Source of the DNA: Alentia gelatinosa
Taxonomy: Eukaryota > Annelida > Polychaeta > Phyllodocida > Polynoidae
Assembly (NCBI GenBank): GCA_950022655.1
Contig: OX465581.1
Coordinates: forward strand, 112,513,125-112,577,124
Direction of reading: 5' to 3'
DNA: 64,000 nt
The notes beneath the pieces were generated by a model that had not been told where the DNA came from, searched no databases, and saw nothing but the letters and a program-made list of their open reading frames with translations. Below are positions 34,601 to 45,460 of this stretch, in pieces. The translations under genes and the position numbers were made by a program. Position 1 is the stretch's first letter. Every line of letters begins with the position of its first letter.

Positions 34601-37600
34601 GGCCAATTTGCATTTCACTGATTTAAACAGGAAATGTATGACTGTTCTGTGTGACCGTTATTGGGTTAAGAAAAATGTACCGAGGCAGCCGATATTTCCA
34701 TCCATGCCGATGTAGTTGAGGTTGTGTCGGGCGGCCTCGACCTCGCGCGGGTCGCTCTCCGCCATGTCGTCCATCTCAAAGATCTCCTTCTGTCGGTACT
34801 CCGCGTTATCGTCAAAGTTGATCTTGGCATCGAAACACACCACTGGAATGCCAAATACGAAATCAATTATTCATCAAATGTTGATATAATTTGTCATTGG
34901 TGATATACAATCAGACTCTGCTGTTGGGTGGAATAAAACCTAGAATAGGTGTTTCAATATAGGTGTTTCAATATTTAAAAAAAAACAAAAAAAACTCCTC
35001 AATTTTGTACTAGGTCACATAACCTATCCTGATTCCCCAGACATCCGCTAGGAGGGAAATCATGGGAAATGCCATTTCGACCCACAAGATGGCGCCACCA
35101 GCTGGGGGCCGACTTCCCTGCCATTCCAACCATTTACAATTGGGAGACAAACTACAGGGGGCGCCACATGTTCGGTATCAAGGTCAAATGGCGGCGTCCT
35201 TATGAGGATGCCTATGTGCCCCTTAATTATGCAAGGATTTTTTTGTCGGCCTGAAAAATGAATCGGCTTTAACAAAAGAGAAAATCTCTTGCAACCTTCA
35301 TATAGCAGTGATGTCAGTTGAGGTAATGAAAAAAAGACGAAGAGGGGAAATATTTTGCTTGTGGAATTTACTGCTTCAGAGAGATTGAGAGAACATGGAA
35401 TACACATCGTTATTGGCCATGGAATGGCGCTGGGGATTGTGGGGAGGTTTGAACCACTGTGTATTGATGTGAATGATGTTAAACTTATACTATATTTGTG
35501 GTGTATTACTCAAGAAAAAAAAAGATTTATAAATTGGAAATGAAAACCAGGATTTGCTTGGAAAAGTGGAAAACTGTCATTTAATATTACTGGCATTGAA
35601 CGAAGTTGATGTGGTTTTACTCTGACAGGGGGCGCTACTACTATGTGTGCTACCTGGCAGAGTGGGAGATTGGCTCACTACTCTACGCAGCGCTCGCCAA
35701 CACACACAGGGGTTTAGCTGATACTCGAGTTTCATTCTTTTCTTTTCTTATTGTTGTTACTTTATTTCTTTTTCATTACTACCTTTTCAATAATTCTCAC
35801 TTATCAATAGATATTATTGGGAGGATATGACCAAGCCTCCACTTACCAACGTACGTGTTGTCTTGTTCATGATAGACCCTAGAACCGCTCGAGTAAAGCA
35901 GGACTACTAGTAACAGTAACTTTATAAGTTTTGAGGATCTTGTAAAGTCTGGCGACTTACCGTCACCGTCAGGTGTCTCAGCAAATGGGTTTATTTCTAC
36001 TTGTGTTGCGTCCACAGCGATGAAGAGGCTGTACAGCTTTAGGATTTCTTGCGTCGCCTTAAAAATGACATAGACCGATATCAGTATTCAATTAGAGGGA
36101 TATCAGTTGGGGTATTTTGGGGCATTACATTTTTTTTCTTCTATAATTCAATGAATGGAAATACAAATGTCAACTCTTTGTTATGGTCACATCTGCTATT
36201 TGATGGAGTATATGGAAATAATTTCCATGTGGAATTTGCTGCCTCAGAGACAGAGAAAACATGGAAAACACATCTGTGTTAGCCATGGGGCTGAGGGTCA
36301 GTGGTAGATTCAAACTGCTGGTGGTAAATTATCATTATCTTTGTTTTACACAAGTCAAAGAATCTCAGATACTGTCAAAATGAAAAAAAAAACGGATTTC
36401 AATGGAGAAGTAAAAAGCGGCTATTTGTTTGATGTTATGTCCAGTCAGCCATTACAGCTCCTATCCAGACTATCAAGGTTCTATTTTTCTCACTGCTTTT
36501 TACACTACAAGGGAGGTGATCGAATCTACGTAATGAATTCAGGTAGAAATCTAACCCCTACACATTTACCGAGATGATAGTTCTTTTATACCAACACCAC
36601 ATAGACATGGTATGAGAAGGATTGGCCTTTGATATAGCAGTAATTCTACCAATGCTGGGGCCGTCTCTCTGAAAACAGGAGTCTTACTTGATCCAGTTGG
36701 CTGCCTTTAAACTGCAGGTTGGCCGCCATTCGTCGCGCCTGCTCCTCAGTGCAGCCCTCGTGAATGTCGATGGGTTCCTAGAAAATAAACACACACCACA
36801 ACAAATATTACTCACCCTTTACAGGCGGGAGTCTGTGGCGGACTAGGGAGTGGTGTAATGTCGGGGGACGGGCCAACTTTCGTCCAAACCCATATTCAAT
36901 TATTTGATCATGTAATATAAATCGTCATTCTTATTTCTAATATTTGCCTTGCCTAATGATATAAAAAAAATTATCATAAGTATATGCTCTGCAGGTTTCA
37001 TGTTTATTGATCCATAATTTCTTGATAAGGGAGGATTATAATGTTGGGGGACGGGCCAACTTTCGACAAAACCCATATTCGATTATTTGATCATGTAATA
37101 TAAATCATCATTCTTATTTCTAATATTTGCCTTGCCTAATGATATAAAAAAAATTATCATAAGTATATGCTCTGCAGGTTTCATGTTTATTGATCCATAA
37201 TTTCTTGATAAAAACAATATCATCAGAAATACTAGAAATAATAACTGAAGACATCATCTGGCCTATGCTGGGGAATGCCTCAAGACATTATCCACCCTGA
37301 CTGGGTTAACGTTGCTATTAAAGAAAACATGTACTCAGCAGGAGTCCTGGAAGACTAGTTCAGTACCTTGAAGATGGCATCGGGGTTCTTTTCGGCAACC
37401 TCCTCGATGTCCATCCCGCCGAACGGACTGCCCACCATCACAGGCCCCGCGTGCTCCCGGTCCAGCAGAATGGCGAAGTAGGTTTCACGAGCGATATCCA
37501 GAGCTTCGGCCACCATCACCTACAGCGTAAGAGGTTATCGTTAATTTACTGCTACAGTTTAAGGCATATCCTACAATTCTCTGTGGTGCTATGTGGTGAT

Positions 37601-40600
37601 TTATAGGTGTTGTCAATTATCTGTCAAAACTGGTTTCTGGTGATTCATTCTAATGCCATATGGGTATATTCAACATTTTCTCCTAACCTATTTAGGTAAA
37701 ACAGCCCAATTTCCAATGGCTTGATTTACATAGGAAATATACAGAAAAAATACGGTTTTCTTCAATTCTCTCACAAACATGGACAATGACCTATAGGGGC
37801 CATCCATAAAGTATGTTCACACTGAGGGTGGGTGGGGGTGTAAAAAGTTTTGGAAAGTTTGTATATATGTTCCTTCTTTGTTCTATTGCGTACAAAAATT
37901 GGGAGGGGTTGGGGGTCCATAATTTTGGAAATCCTGCGTACATACTTTATCGATGGCCCCATACTGTTTAGTACTTAGATGTATAATAATACACGTTTAT
38001 TATATTCTGTGAAAGCTTGAAGAAGTTTGGCTATAATGTAATTGGATACCATACAAGTGTATTTGATTTATAACAGAAATATCATTTAGGAATATCTTAT
38101 GACGGGGCATGTGGTGAATCCGAAGTATGACTGCACATCTGACCAGGTAAGTGATTTGAACCACAGAAATTCGCGCATTTTCGCTGCGTTTCCGGTTTTG
38201 AAACCGTCCTCATTGGGTGAGGCTGTGGTTGTCTTTGGTTACATGTACACACTGTTGGTTGGGGGATTTGGTTGGTTGAATGGAGGGGTGTGTTCTCTCT
38301 GTTCGACCTTCACCTTGTGGCCACTGTTATGGTGGTCTTGTAGGTTGTGTTTCCCCTTCCCAACTTGATTTATCTGTGCAGTTTCGCCATCATCTGGCTC
38401 ATCAGATACATTACGGATCTATGTGGGTAGGTGTATGTGTTATCCTACTTCTGTGTGTGTTTTTTGTCATGCCTGTTGTCTATGTTGGCATTTTTGTGTG
38501 TTGCTTATGTGGGTGTGGGGGGTTGTTTCCTACACACTCAGTGGGCAGTTGTCATGTTTTGTATGTTCACTGTCCATATGGTGTACCTGGTCATCGTGTG
38601 AGTCTGGATTGGGAGACTTGTGAAATGTTTATTTCAAATTTTCTAGATTGTTGGTAGTGGATAAAGATCCGTTCCCAAATTAAACTAAAAAATTTTTTTA
38701 AGTGGCTGTGTTTGTCTCTCATCCATATTTGTTATCCATTGTATTCAGACCATAAGGTGCTACAGTTTGTAGTCGATGGATCCAATTATGCTCGATAGTG
38801 TTTCTGAGTGTTTTTGCTCTGTCACTTTCGGGGTGCTCGTATATGAAGTCTAATATGTAGACCTTCATGTCTGAGGTGCCCTCATGTAGGGTGTTGTTGA
38901 AGTGGTACCCGATGTCCGAGTCCTTTTTTGTTTTCACAGAGTACATGTGTTCACGGATTCTCTCTTTTATTTTCCGTTTGGTTTGACCAACATATCTGAT
39001 GTTGCATTTTTTGCATTCTATGCAGTAGATTACATTTGAGCTATTGCATGTTATATTCTTTTTGCATTCCATTTTTCGGCTTTTTTGGGTGATAGTTCCC
39101 GAGCTGTCAAGTGTTTGGCAGTATCTGCAGTTTGATTTTTTGCATTCGTTTAGAGTGTTTGTTCTGCTCTCGCCTTTCAGGGGTTCATCTGGGTTGTAAT
39201 TCAGCCTTGAACTCACTATGTGGTCACATACATTTTTCGGGCGGCGGTATCCCATCATGAGATCAGCCCGGTGTATGTGTTTGGTTGTTGCTGACTTGCC
39301 CAGGGTGTCCCAGTTTTTTCTGACAGCTGTTTGGACATGTTTTTTGCCCGGTCTGAAAGTTGTTGTGAGAAAAATTCTATCCAATTTTTCGTCTCTTTTT
39401 GGTTTGGGTTTCAGAAGGTCAGTTCTGTTCTTTTTTGCTACCTTTTCCTTAGCCTCATTGATAAGGTCTAACGGGTATCCTCTTTCTAAGAAATCTGCAG
39501 TTTTCTTTTCTGCATGTTTAAAAAAAAATTTTTTTAGTTTAATTTGGGAACGGATCTTTATCCACTACCAACAATCTAGAAAATTTGAAATAGAAATATC
39601 ATTTAGGTCTGGAAAAAAAACCTTTCTTATCTCTACTCTGCATTCTTTAATAAAATGACAATCTAATACACCATAAACACTGACAAACCTAAAACAGTCA
39701 GAAATTTGGCTTCTCTTTTATGAGGAGCAGGCTGTTGAGCAACACGTTCACATCTTTTTTTTGAGGTAGTGGGAAAGACGCTGGTAATATCAAACAACAA
39801 ATCCGTAATCTTACCCGCTTGGCACATCTAATCAACAGGTCTTTTTAATAGGGATTATTTATGCAATGTTCGTTAGTTTATATCTGTCAGCGTCCAGCCT
39901 AATGGAACACCCACTTAAACAACCATGAAATTTCATGGTCATTTCCTCATTATAATTTAATACAAAGGTGGGTGGGGTTTAAGGTTTATTCATAATCAGC
40001 CTCTTAAACTTTGGCAATTCTAAGGTATACAAAAGCAAAAAAACACAGATGTTTTTTTTTAAATAGAGAAGTGACCTTAACAGACAATGTGGACCAACCT
40101 TGGTAACTTTGACTCCATCTCCCACAGTTTGCTTTGTTTTCAATTTGTGTCCGATCATGTTCTTCACCAGCTCTGGCACATCATTAGGTCTTAAATATGA
40201 ATATGCAGAATAAATACATAAAGCACCATATATAAAGGTATTATAAGATAACAGTAACCGATATGTTGTATGGATGAATAAACATGCTATTTACATTTGC
40301 AAATGTTTGGAGTGCATTAATCCTCTCTTGTAGTAGGGAACTGGAAGTTTGATTTCAGGAAGTTTTTCTTCCATTTGAAATGAATCAATGTTGGAAAAAC
40401 TGTCGGTATGAACCACGATGTATTGGTGTGATGATGCCCAATTCCTTCCTCCTTTATTTTACACAAGGAAAAAGAATTTTATAAACTGAATATGAAAAGA
40501 CGGATTTCCTTGGAAAATATGACAACTAAAATCTCTGAAAGAAAATGGAGATATTTTCCATGTGGAATTTACTGCCTTAGAGAAATTGAGAAAACATAGA

Positions 40601-43600
40601 AAACACATATAGGGCTGAGGGTGTGTGTGGAGGTTTAAACCACTGTTGATTGGTGTGAATGATGCTCAATATATTCTATCTTTGTTTTAAACAAGAAAAA
40701 TGATTTCATATATGAGAAATGAAAACAAGAATCTCCTTGGAAAATTACCAGCTCTATTCATGTACAAAAAATTAAGTGTACTCACTCTTTTGTGAGCTTG
40801 ACGCCACCCTTGAAGCCATTGCTGAAAGTTCCCTTTCCGCGTCCACCGGCGAGAATCTGTGCCTTGACGACGTACTCACGCACATCTGTGACGAGAAAAA
40901 AAACAATTAATTTCTCTCGTAATTGGTCACAAGAACTTTTTTTTTTGTCAGGGTAACTGTTCAGAAGGCTAATATTCAAGAGTAATGATGAGCTAAATAT
41001 CTTCGGGAAATAAGTAAGCTGAAAAGCTCAAGAGAATATGTCCGAATCTTGAGTGCATGCACATTGAATGTAATTTTAATCATTCAATCAATTTATCTAT
41101 CGTTAAATTCATTTTTTATGCTTTGAATACATGCAATCTAATTGAGATAGTTATACATAGTTTAGATGCAATACACTTCAAATATTGCTCATAGAAGTCA
41201 AAATAAAAGTAATAATTAAACTAGAATAGTCTTTACTTCTGAAAATCTCAGAGTATTTCCACGCATTGCTATTCATGTGACAGTGCATGTCTTTAAATTA
41301 ACGTACTAAATTCCTTGGCGATTTTCTCAGCATCCTTGACGCTTTCTGCGACGCGGAACTTTTGGACGTTGATATTGTGATCTTCCATTAACTTCTTGCT
41401 TTGAAATTCCTGGAGGTTTAGCCATCGTACTTGGGATGCACAGATCGGAGTCTGACATAGAAATAAACACGGATTTAACTTTATATTTGCTTTAGGTTAC
41501 GTAAGATGATAAGAAACACAGATTAACTTAAAAGCTATGATCTTAACTTTTAACCCCTCTGCCTTTACCTTTTTGTATTAAGCAGGTGAAGTGTTTAAGT
41601 GGTGATTCCACCAACACACGAGATCTAGCGAGATTAGCCAAGATTTGGGTGTCTTGCTGAATCAGGCTAGGTTTGAATAACCGTGTGCCTATTTGTCACG
41701 ATGTGTCTTGTGGTGATACGGTGGTGGAGCACCAAAACATATACCCGACACTGCAAGGCTACATTTTGCGACAACAGAGGTACGACATATTGTGACACTC
41801 TAAGAAATTACAAGATATACTAAGATATATCACGACAAATCCATTGTGTTGGTGGAATCATCCCTTTAGTGTCAAGTCGTTGATAAATTGTTTGTTGCAT
41901 TACAAAACGGGTTTTGGGGAGTTGTCATGTACCATAGTTTGACAATAGGTGGGAGCACAGAACTATTGGTTGTAGTATGAAGAGAGATACAAATACCACA
42001 GTTTTGGGAATATCTAGATACCAGGTACACATATAAATACCATGTTGAATGCATCCCTGACATCAGCTTTGATTTGATGCCAAATACTACCACCTTGGTA
42101 AAACAGCATATCCGTGGCCTCCCGCTTTTAACATAGGGAATCGCACTTTGCGGGCCCGATACCCAACGATCTTTCGCCGTTTTCGAACGAAATCATTGAT
42201 TATAACGCAATAAAAAGACTAGAATCGGAATCAGGACATATTAATTGCCAAAATACTAGCTTATTAACCTAAAACTAACCGTTATTTTTGACGTATTCGG
42301 TCAACAAAGTCGTAATTCCGATTTTTCGAAAACGGTGCCATGTCAGTGTCAACTTGTATCAATGCATAGTCGAATCACTCACTAAAACCTAACCCTAAAC
42401 CTAACCCTAAACCTAACCCTACCCTAAAATAGGGTTAGGTTTAGGGTTAGCCTTAATCCTAACCCTAAAATAGGGTCAGGTTTAGGGTTAGCCTTAATCC
42501 TAACCCTAATGGGAAAAAAAAGGAAAAAACAGAGGTTTTGCCAGGAACCAGCTTAAATGCAAATAGATCCGGCCTTTTCAAAATGAAAACAAAGTTACTA
42601 ATGATAATGTTCTCCAACCCATCCCGGCGGAAATAACGGTTATTTACAGGTAAATAACATTGTAGTTTGGTAATTTATATTTGGAGATTCCGAATTCGGC
42701 TTTTTCCCAGGTTAAAATATATAGTTTGGTTCGAAAACGCCGAAAGATCGTAGGCTACCCGATGCGTTCCCTATGTTATAAGCTAGAGGCCACGGATCTG
42801 CTCTTTTACCCAAGTTTGTTTTTTTAGTGGCCTAAGCCTAAGGCCATCATTCCATTACACCTCTTAGCAGATAAACACTACGGTATCTGACTTAAATCCA
42901 AATCAGCCCAGTGAACGAGCTTTGGAATAGTGACCAGAAACTTTGGATCCCCATAAACTCTGACATCCCTAAATAGTAGGTCAGGAGTTAGCAATAGTAA
43001 AATTACCATCCACACTGTCTGTTATCTACGCCACACGAATACACTACACACACTGTGAGTGTGACACAGTCACTGAGTCAGTGTACAGCCACAATATACA
43101 ACTCATTTGTTTCTAGAATTGCATACATTGGCAAGCTATGACAATCCACCAGGGCACATGCAAACCACCACGTGTCAGTATCAAACCATAGGTTACCGTT
43201 GACACCAGCTGGTTCATCAAATACCCAAGTCCCAGTGTCTAAGGTCAAACATGATAGTTGAAGCCTCTTGACTTCGTCCCACACTTCGGATGACACCGGT
43301 TGGGGTCAGGGTTCCATCTCCTCTTTCCATTGACACTATTTACTAAATCTTTCGTAAAATACACTATAAGTGGCGCCTCCTTTTAGACTAAGAAGTTGTA
43401 CCCAGTCTTGCGCCGTTTCACTACTGACAGAAAATAAAATACCTGTTTCCTCAGCAAATGTTGGACGCAGTAGCGGCCGCTTCTGCACAGGGCTGCCATG
43501 TTTGTTGATTGTACAGGACACTGCGCTACTCGAGTCGTAATAAGTTCAAATGGTGTTAAAGCGCGGCAGTGTATGCGTTCACGTGTCCTCCCCTACACTG

Positions 43601-43716
43601 GCCACCAGAGCAGACGTTTGCTATGCACGTTAGCTCTGGCACGACCACACATAGGCGGCCTTGACCGGACGTAGTAACGGGTAACTCACGTCCCTAGCAA
43701 GTAGTACGGCCAACAT
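31552..43716 (-). CDS. SUCLG2: Succinate-CoA ligase [GDP-forming] subunit beta, mitochondrial
   Basis: Makes the beta subunit of the TCA-cycle enzyme that converts succinyl-CoA to succinate with nucleotide triphosphate formation, in the mitochondrial matrix with the alpha subunit. Eleven coding exons join in phase: 43716-43690, 41451-41307, 40885-40786, 40189-40099, 37519-37367, 36777-36688, 36057-35961, 34842-34681, 33829-33687, 32248-32128 and 31685-31552. They give 420 residues; mammalian forms are near 430. All junctions are GT-AG. The ATP-grasp fold shows GGRGKG (71-76). Asn225 and Asp239 match the two magnesium ligands, with the same 14-residue spacing as bacterial SucC. The C-terminal [17 protein letters not shown] resembles GDP-forming rather than ADP-forming (SUCLA2) subunits. 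The 27-bp first exon is the least certain part. Confidence 0.95.
32128..32248 (-). CDS. SUCLG2: SUCLG2 exon 10
   Basis: Acceptor TTTCAG|GTG, donor GAGG|GTAAGA. Encodes [17 protein letters not shown], the conserved loop of the ligase domain. Confidence 0.98.
33056..33207. mobile_element. Foldback element in SUCLG2 intron 9
   Basis: ACACAATATTACCATGATTT at the left returns as its near-complement at the right; GATCTGAGTGGCCG pairs with CGGCCACTCAGATC. Arms are about 50 bp, and a second small hairpin lies in the centre. Same architecture as the foldback half of the bipartite family. Confidence 0.75.
33361..33666. mobile_element. Bipartite short element in SUCLG2 intron 9
   Basis: Foldback 33361-33523 plus a 143-bp unit at 33524-33666 (TTTATCTCACCCC...GGGGTGAGATAAA). 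Reverse-oriented relative of 1652-1950. It ends 20 bp from exon 9. Confidence 0.75.
33687..33829 (-). CDS. SUCLG2: SUCLG2 exon 9
   Basis: Acceptor TTACAG|TAA, donor TCTCAG|GTACGA. Encodes [16 protein letters not shown] and [16 protein letters not shown], the start of the ligase/CoA-side domain. Confidence 0.98.
34681..34842 (-). CDS. SUCLG2: SUCLG2 exon 8
   Basis: Acceptor TTCCAG|TGG, donor CTCG|GTACAT. Encodes [20 protein letters not shown], with the second magnesium ligand, then [11 protein letters not shown]. Confidence 0.98.
35305..35582 (+). mobile_element. hAT-like MITE, intron copy
   Basis: Member of the CAGGGATGTCAGTT family (see 49448-49717), in SUCLG2 intron 7. Shares GTGGAATTTACTGC, GGTTTGAACCACTG and GTGGAAAACTGTCAT. 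Another copy follows at 36095-36425. Confidence 0.6.
35961..36057 (-). CDS. SUCLG2: SUCLG2 exon 7
   Basis: Acceptor TTTAAG|GCG, donor GACG|GTAAGT. Contains [11 protein letters not shown]; the Asn of INPF is a magnesium ligand in the family. Confidence 0.97.
36688..36777 (-). CDS. SUCLG2: SUCLG2 exon 6
   Basis: Acceptor TTCTAG|GAA, donor GATCAA|GTAAGA. 30 codons, starting [18 protein letters not shown]. Confidence 0.96.
36863..37211. repeat. Two-copy tandem duplication, 183-bp period
   Basis: Starts GGGGGACGGGCCAACTTTCG at 36863 and again at 37046; both copies end TTTCTTGATAA. Only a few differences are seen. Inside SUCLG2 intron 5. Confidence 0.9.
37367..37519 (-). CDS. SUCLG2: SUCLG2 exon 5
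   Basis: Acceptor CTGTAG|GTG, donor TTCAAG|GTACTG. 51 codons starting VMVAEALDI and containing [13 protein letters not shown], part of the ATP-grasp domain. Confidence 0.97.
37796..37960. mobile_element. 165-bp MITE with ATA target duplication
   Basis: The left end GGGGCCATCCATAAAGTATG and the complement of the right end, GGGGCCATCGATAAAGTATG, are inverted repeats with one difference. ATA flanks both sides. It interrupts a GGCATATC-family element that begins at 37559. Confidence 0.85.
38382..38405 (-). ncRNA. Hammerhead-ribozyme-like core in the Penelope-like element
   Basis: The minus strand reads CTGATGA, then GCC, a 7-nt loop, GGC and GAAA: the two conserved hammerhead strands around a 3-bp stem II. 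A possible stem III (CTG-CA-CAG) follows, but the usual U pairing to the last A is displaced by one base, and stem I is weak. Hammerheads are known in Penelope-like terminal repeats. Activity is doubtful in this copy. Confidence 0.4.
38719..39564 (-). pseudogene. Penelope-like Pol fragment: GIY-YIG endonuclease
   Basis: An open frame of about 281 codons, from just inside the 5' arm to the stop at 38719. The first part ([20 protein letters not shown]) fits the end of a reverse transcriptase. Then comes a cysteine-rich stretch ([16 protein letters not shown]) leading into [19 protein letters not shown], the GIY-YIG catalytic segment with its arginine. The C-terminal end is [14 protein letters not shown]. 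Cysteines beside the GIY-YIG motif are typical of Penelope-like endonucleases. The catalytic reverse transcriptase core is absent and there is no normal start. Located in SUCLG2 intron 4 in the same orientation as the gene. Confidence 0.85.
40099..40189 (-). CDS. SUCLG2: SUCLG2 exon 4
   Basis: Acceptor TTTAAG|ACC, donor ACCAAG|GTTGGT. Encodes [20 protein letters not shown]. Confidence 0.93.
40786..40885 (-). CDS. SUCLG2: SUCLG2 exon 3
   Basis: Acceptor TCACAG|ATG, donor AAAGA|GTGAGT. Encodes the nucleotide-binding segment [14 protein letters not shown]. Confidence 0.97.
41307..41451 (-). CDS. SUCLG2: SUCLG2 exon 2
   Basis: Acceptor TGTCAG|ACT, donor TTTA|GTACGT. Encodes [14 protein letters not shown], the conserved start of the mature subunit. 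Confidence 0.93.
41599..41864. mobile_element. 266-bp MITE in SUCLG2 intron 1
   Basis: The left end GTGGTGATTCCACCAACACA and the complement of the right end, GGGATGATTCCACCAACACA, are inverted repeats. A closely similar 267-bp copy is at 45194-45460. No coding potential. Confidence 0.8.
42094..42814. mobile_element. Foldback element carrying telomere-like repeats
   Basis: About 720 bp with inverted ends about 100 bp long: CATATCCGTGGCCTCCCGCT on the left corresponds to the complement AGATCCGTGGCCTCTAGCT on the right, and CGATCTTTCGCCGTTTTCGA is also shared. The interior holds TTAGGG-type repeats at 42385-42508. Within SUCLG2 intron 1. Confidence 0.75.
42385..42508. repeat. Interstitial telomere-like repeats, palindromic
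   Basis: CCTAAACCTAACCCTAAA units run up to a turn (CCCTAAAATAGGGTTAGG), then TTTAGGGTTAG units on the same strand. This makes inverted telomere-like blocks, with a second 50-bp copy following. Confidence 0.9.
43690..43716 (-). CDS. SUCLG2: SUCLG2 exon 1 (start of transit peptide)
   Basis: ATG and nine codons (MLAVLLARD) before the donor GAC|GTGAGT, in phase 0. Joined to exon 2 this gives a short basic/hydrophobic leader before RWLNLQEF, as expected for mitochondrial import. Chosen because it is an upstream ATG with a strong donor in the right phase; alternatives are possible. Confidence 0.6.
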
Positions 43717-44330
43717 TCACCAGACGGCGTGTGCCCTGTGCGCCTCAAGCGGTCGTTAAAGATATTAGCCTATTCCCGCCTGGTTCTTTGAGTTGATAAT
43801 GCAGTGTAATATGCAGAGGTAAAAGGGAGGTCTAAGGGGAGAGGGAACTAAAGAAAACCGGTATAACCTGACATCTCTGAATATATTCTGCCAATAGGAG
43901 CTATAAATATATATACATAATTTTTAAAATTCATTCAGAATTGGAGTTAAATGGTGGTACATCAGAAGCAATTCTGTAGACTAGAATCTCCCTGGGAGTT
44001 GTTTTTCCTTTACACCTGGGGTAGGCACTTACTTAATTTTTAAGACTTAGTTCTATGCGCTCTAGCTAGTGATCTATGGAAAGATCTTGCAAAACTGATT
44101 GATTTTGCTTTTTGAATGAATTCTTCATGCCAAGTTAAAGCAAAGTTATAGCCATTCAAAGACCTAGAATTCAACCTGTTCTGCCACAATTAACCATAGT
44201 TAATTAAGAGTTTCATTGTGATCCAAATTTTGTCATCCACCAAGCTGGTATCAAGAGTCATTTAATGACTTAAAATGCCTATTTCTCATGAACTATTGAA
44301 GCTAGAAATATGATTTAAAAAGTGGATTGA

Positions 44331-44407
44331 AGGTCATGACAAGGCGGATGTGACCAGGCATGAGATGACCTTTTCCAAGGTCAAGGTCATTTTAAGGTCA
44401 AAGGTCA
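44331..44407. promoter_or_regulatory. Cluster of AGGTCA nuclear-receptor-like half sites
   Basis: Five AGGTCA half sites in 77 bp plus one reversed (TGACCT). They include TCAAGGTCA (44381-44389), the estrogen-related-receptor consensus, and AGGTCAAAGGTCA (44395-44407), a perfect DR1. The cluster is 0.6-0.7 kb upstream of the SUCLG2 ATG. Binding is inference. A similar AGGTCA-rich stretch at 6436-6496 suggests it may also be part of a repeat. Confidence 0.4.
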
Positions 44408-45193
44408 ATTTTGGTATATGGTATATGTGAGGATGTTGGGGTTGCTTATTAAACATAGTTGACCCCGTCTAAATGGAAATGTTAAGGCATATTACATACC
44501 ATTTTTAACCATAGAACATGTGCAAACTAGTTATTTTTATGAGCAACTTGATCTTCATACCATAAAATGCCTCTAAAGTTGGGCTTTAAATTCACTTGAC
44601 CAAACCCTTATTTTTTTCTCAATCAATCATTGATAACTCATATGCATGTGATAGATCTCAAGCCCGTTAATATGACACCCTAATTGTCTTGATATTCCAA
44701 TAAATAGCTTCTGAATCGACTTTTGAAGATAGGTGAGGTAAAAAGTGTCCCTCAAAAGGTTAATCACACTATGAGCGGCAGAGCCACAAACGGGAGTTAT
44801 GTAAGTGCCTACCTGGGGGAAAAGTCGTCAATAAGACCTTGTCCACTCTCAGAATGTTTTTATCAAAAAAATTAGCGACCTAGCATGCTAATTATGAGCT
44901 GATATCAGTAAATACCATGGGGGGTATTCATTAAACTCTGTTGTCGTCGTCGATGGGAAGGAACATGCTCCATTTTTCATCGGGGTCTTTATTGGAACAT
45001 CTGATTCAAGTTGTATGTGGCAAAGGTATATATGTCCATGGGGGCATATTCTTATCTTAGGTAAATTTCTGGAAGCAACCTCGCCGCACCAGCGGGAGTG
45101 TTGCCGGCCCGATCACTTTCTCAGTAGTCGCCAACGACGCCACGTCTCAAACCCAAATTTCTGGAAAGGTTGCCAAACTGACAGACTCCATAA

Positions 45194-45460
45194 AGTGGTG
45201 ATTCCACCAACACACAAGATCTAGTAAGGTAAGCCATGAGTTGGGTGTCTTGCTAAATCGGGCTAGGTTTGAATAATTGTATGCCTATTTGTCGCAATGT
45301 GTCTTAAGGTGTGGCGGTGGTGGAGCACCAAAACATACACCGGACACTGCATGGCTACGTTTTGCGACAACGGAGGTACAACATATTGCAACACTGTAAG
45401 ATATTACAAGATGTACCGAGACATATCACAACAAATCCATCGTGTTGGTGGAATCAGCCC
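45194..45460. mobile_element. 267-bp MITE, second copy
   Basis: Same family as 41599-41864 with scattered substitutions; both ends are intact (GTGGTGATTCCACC...GGTGGAATCAGCCC). Confidence 0.8.

Larger units (their letters stand above)
38091..39591 (-). mobile_element. Truncated Penelope-like element with 16-bp target duplication
   Basis: AGAAATATCATTTAGG at 38075-38090 is repeated exactly at 39592-39607. Between them is a 1,501-bp insertion in SUCLG2 intron 4. In sense (minus) orientation it starts with a 74-bp arm (39591-39518), runs through a GIY-YIG endonuclease frame, then meets the same arm inverted (38702-38631) and a 0.54-kb tail. GIY-YIG endonuclease, terminal repeats in either orientation and target duplications of variable length are known features of Penelope-like elements. 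The reverse transcriptase is missing, so the copy is 5'-truncated and non-autonomous. Confidence 0.8.

Noticed and set aside
43336..43521. Alternative SUCLG2 first exon
   Set aside because: The frame does not resemble a mitochondrial leader and has no donor in the needed phase; 43690-43716 fits better.
31552..43716. Assignment as ADP-forming SUCLA2
   Set aside because: The C-terminal motif and several internal stretches fit the GDP-forming subunit better. Nucleotide preference itself cannot be read with certainty.
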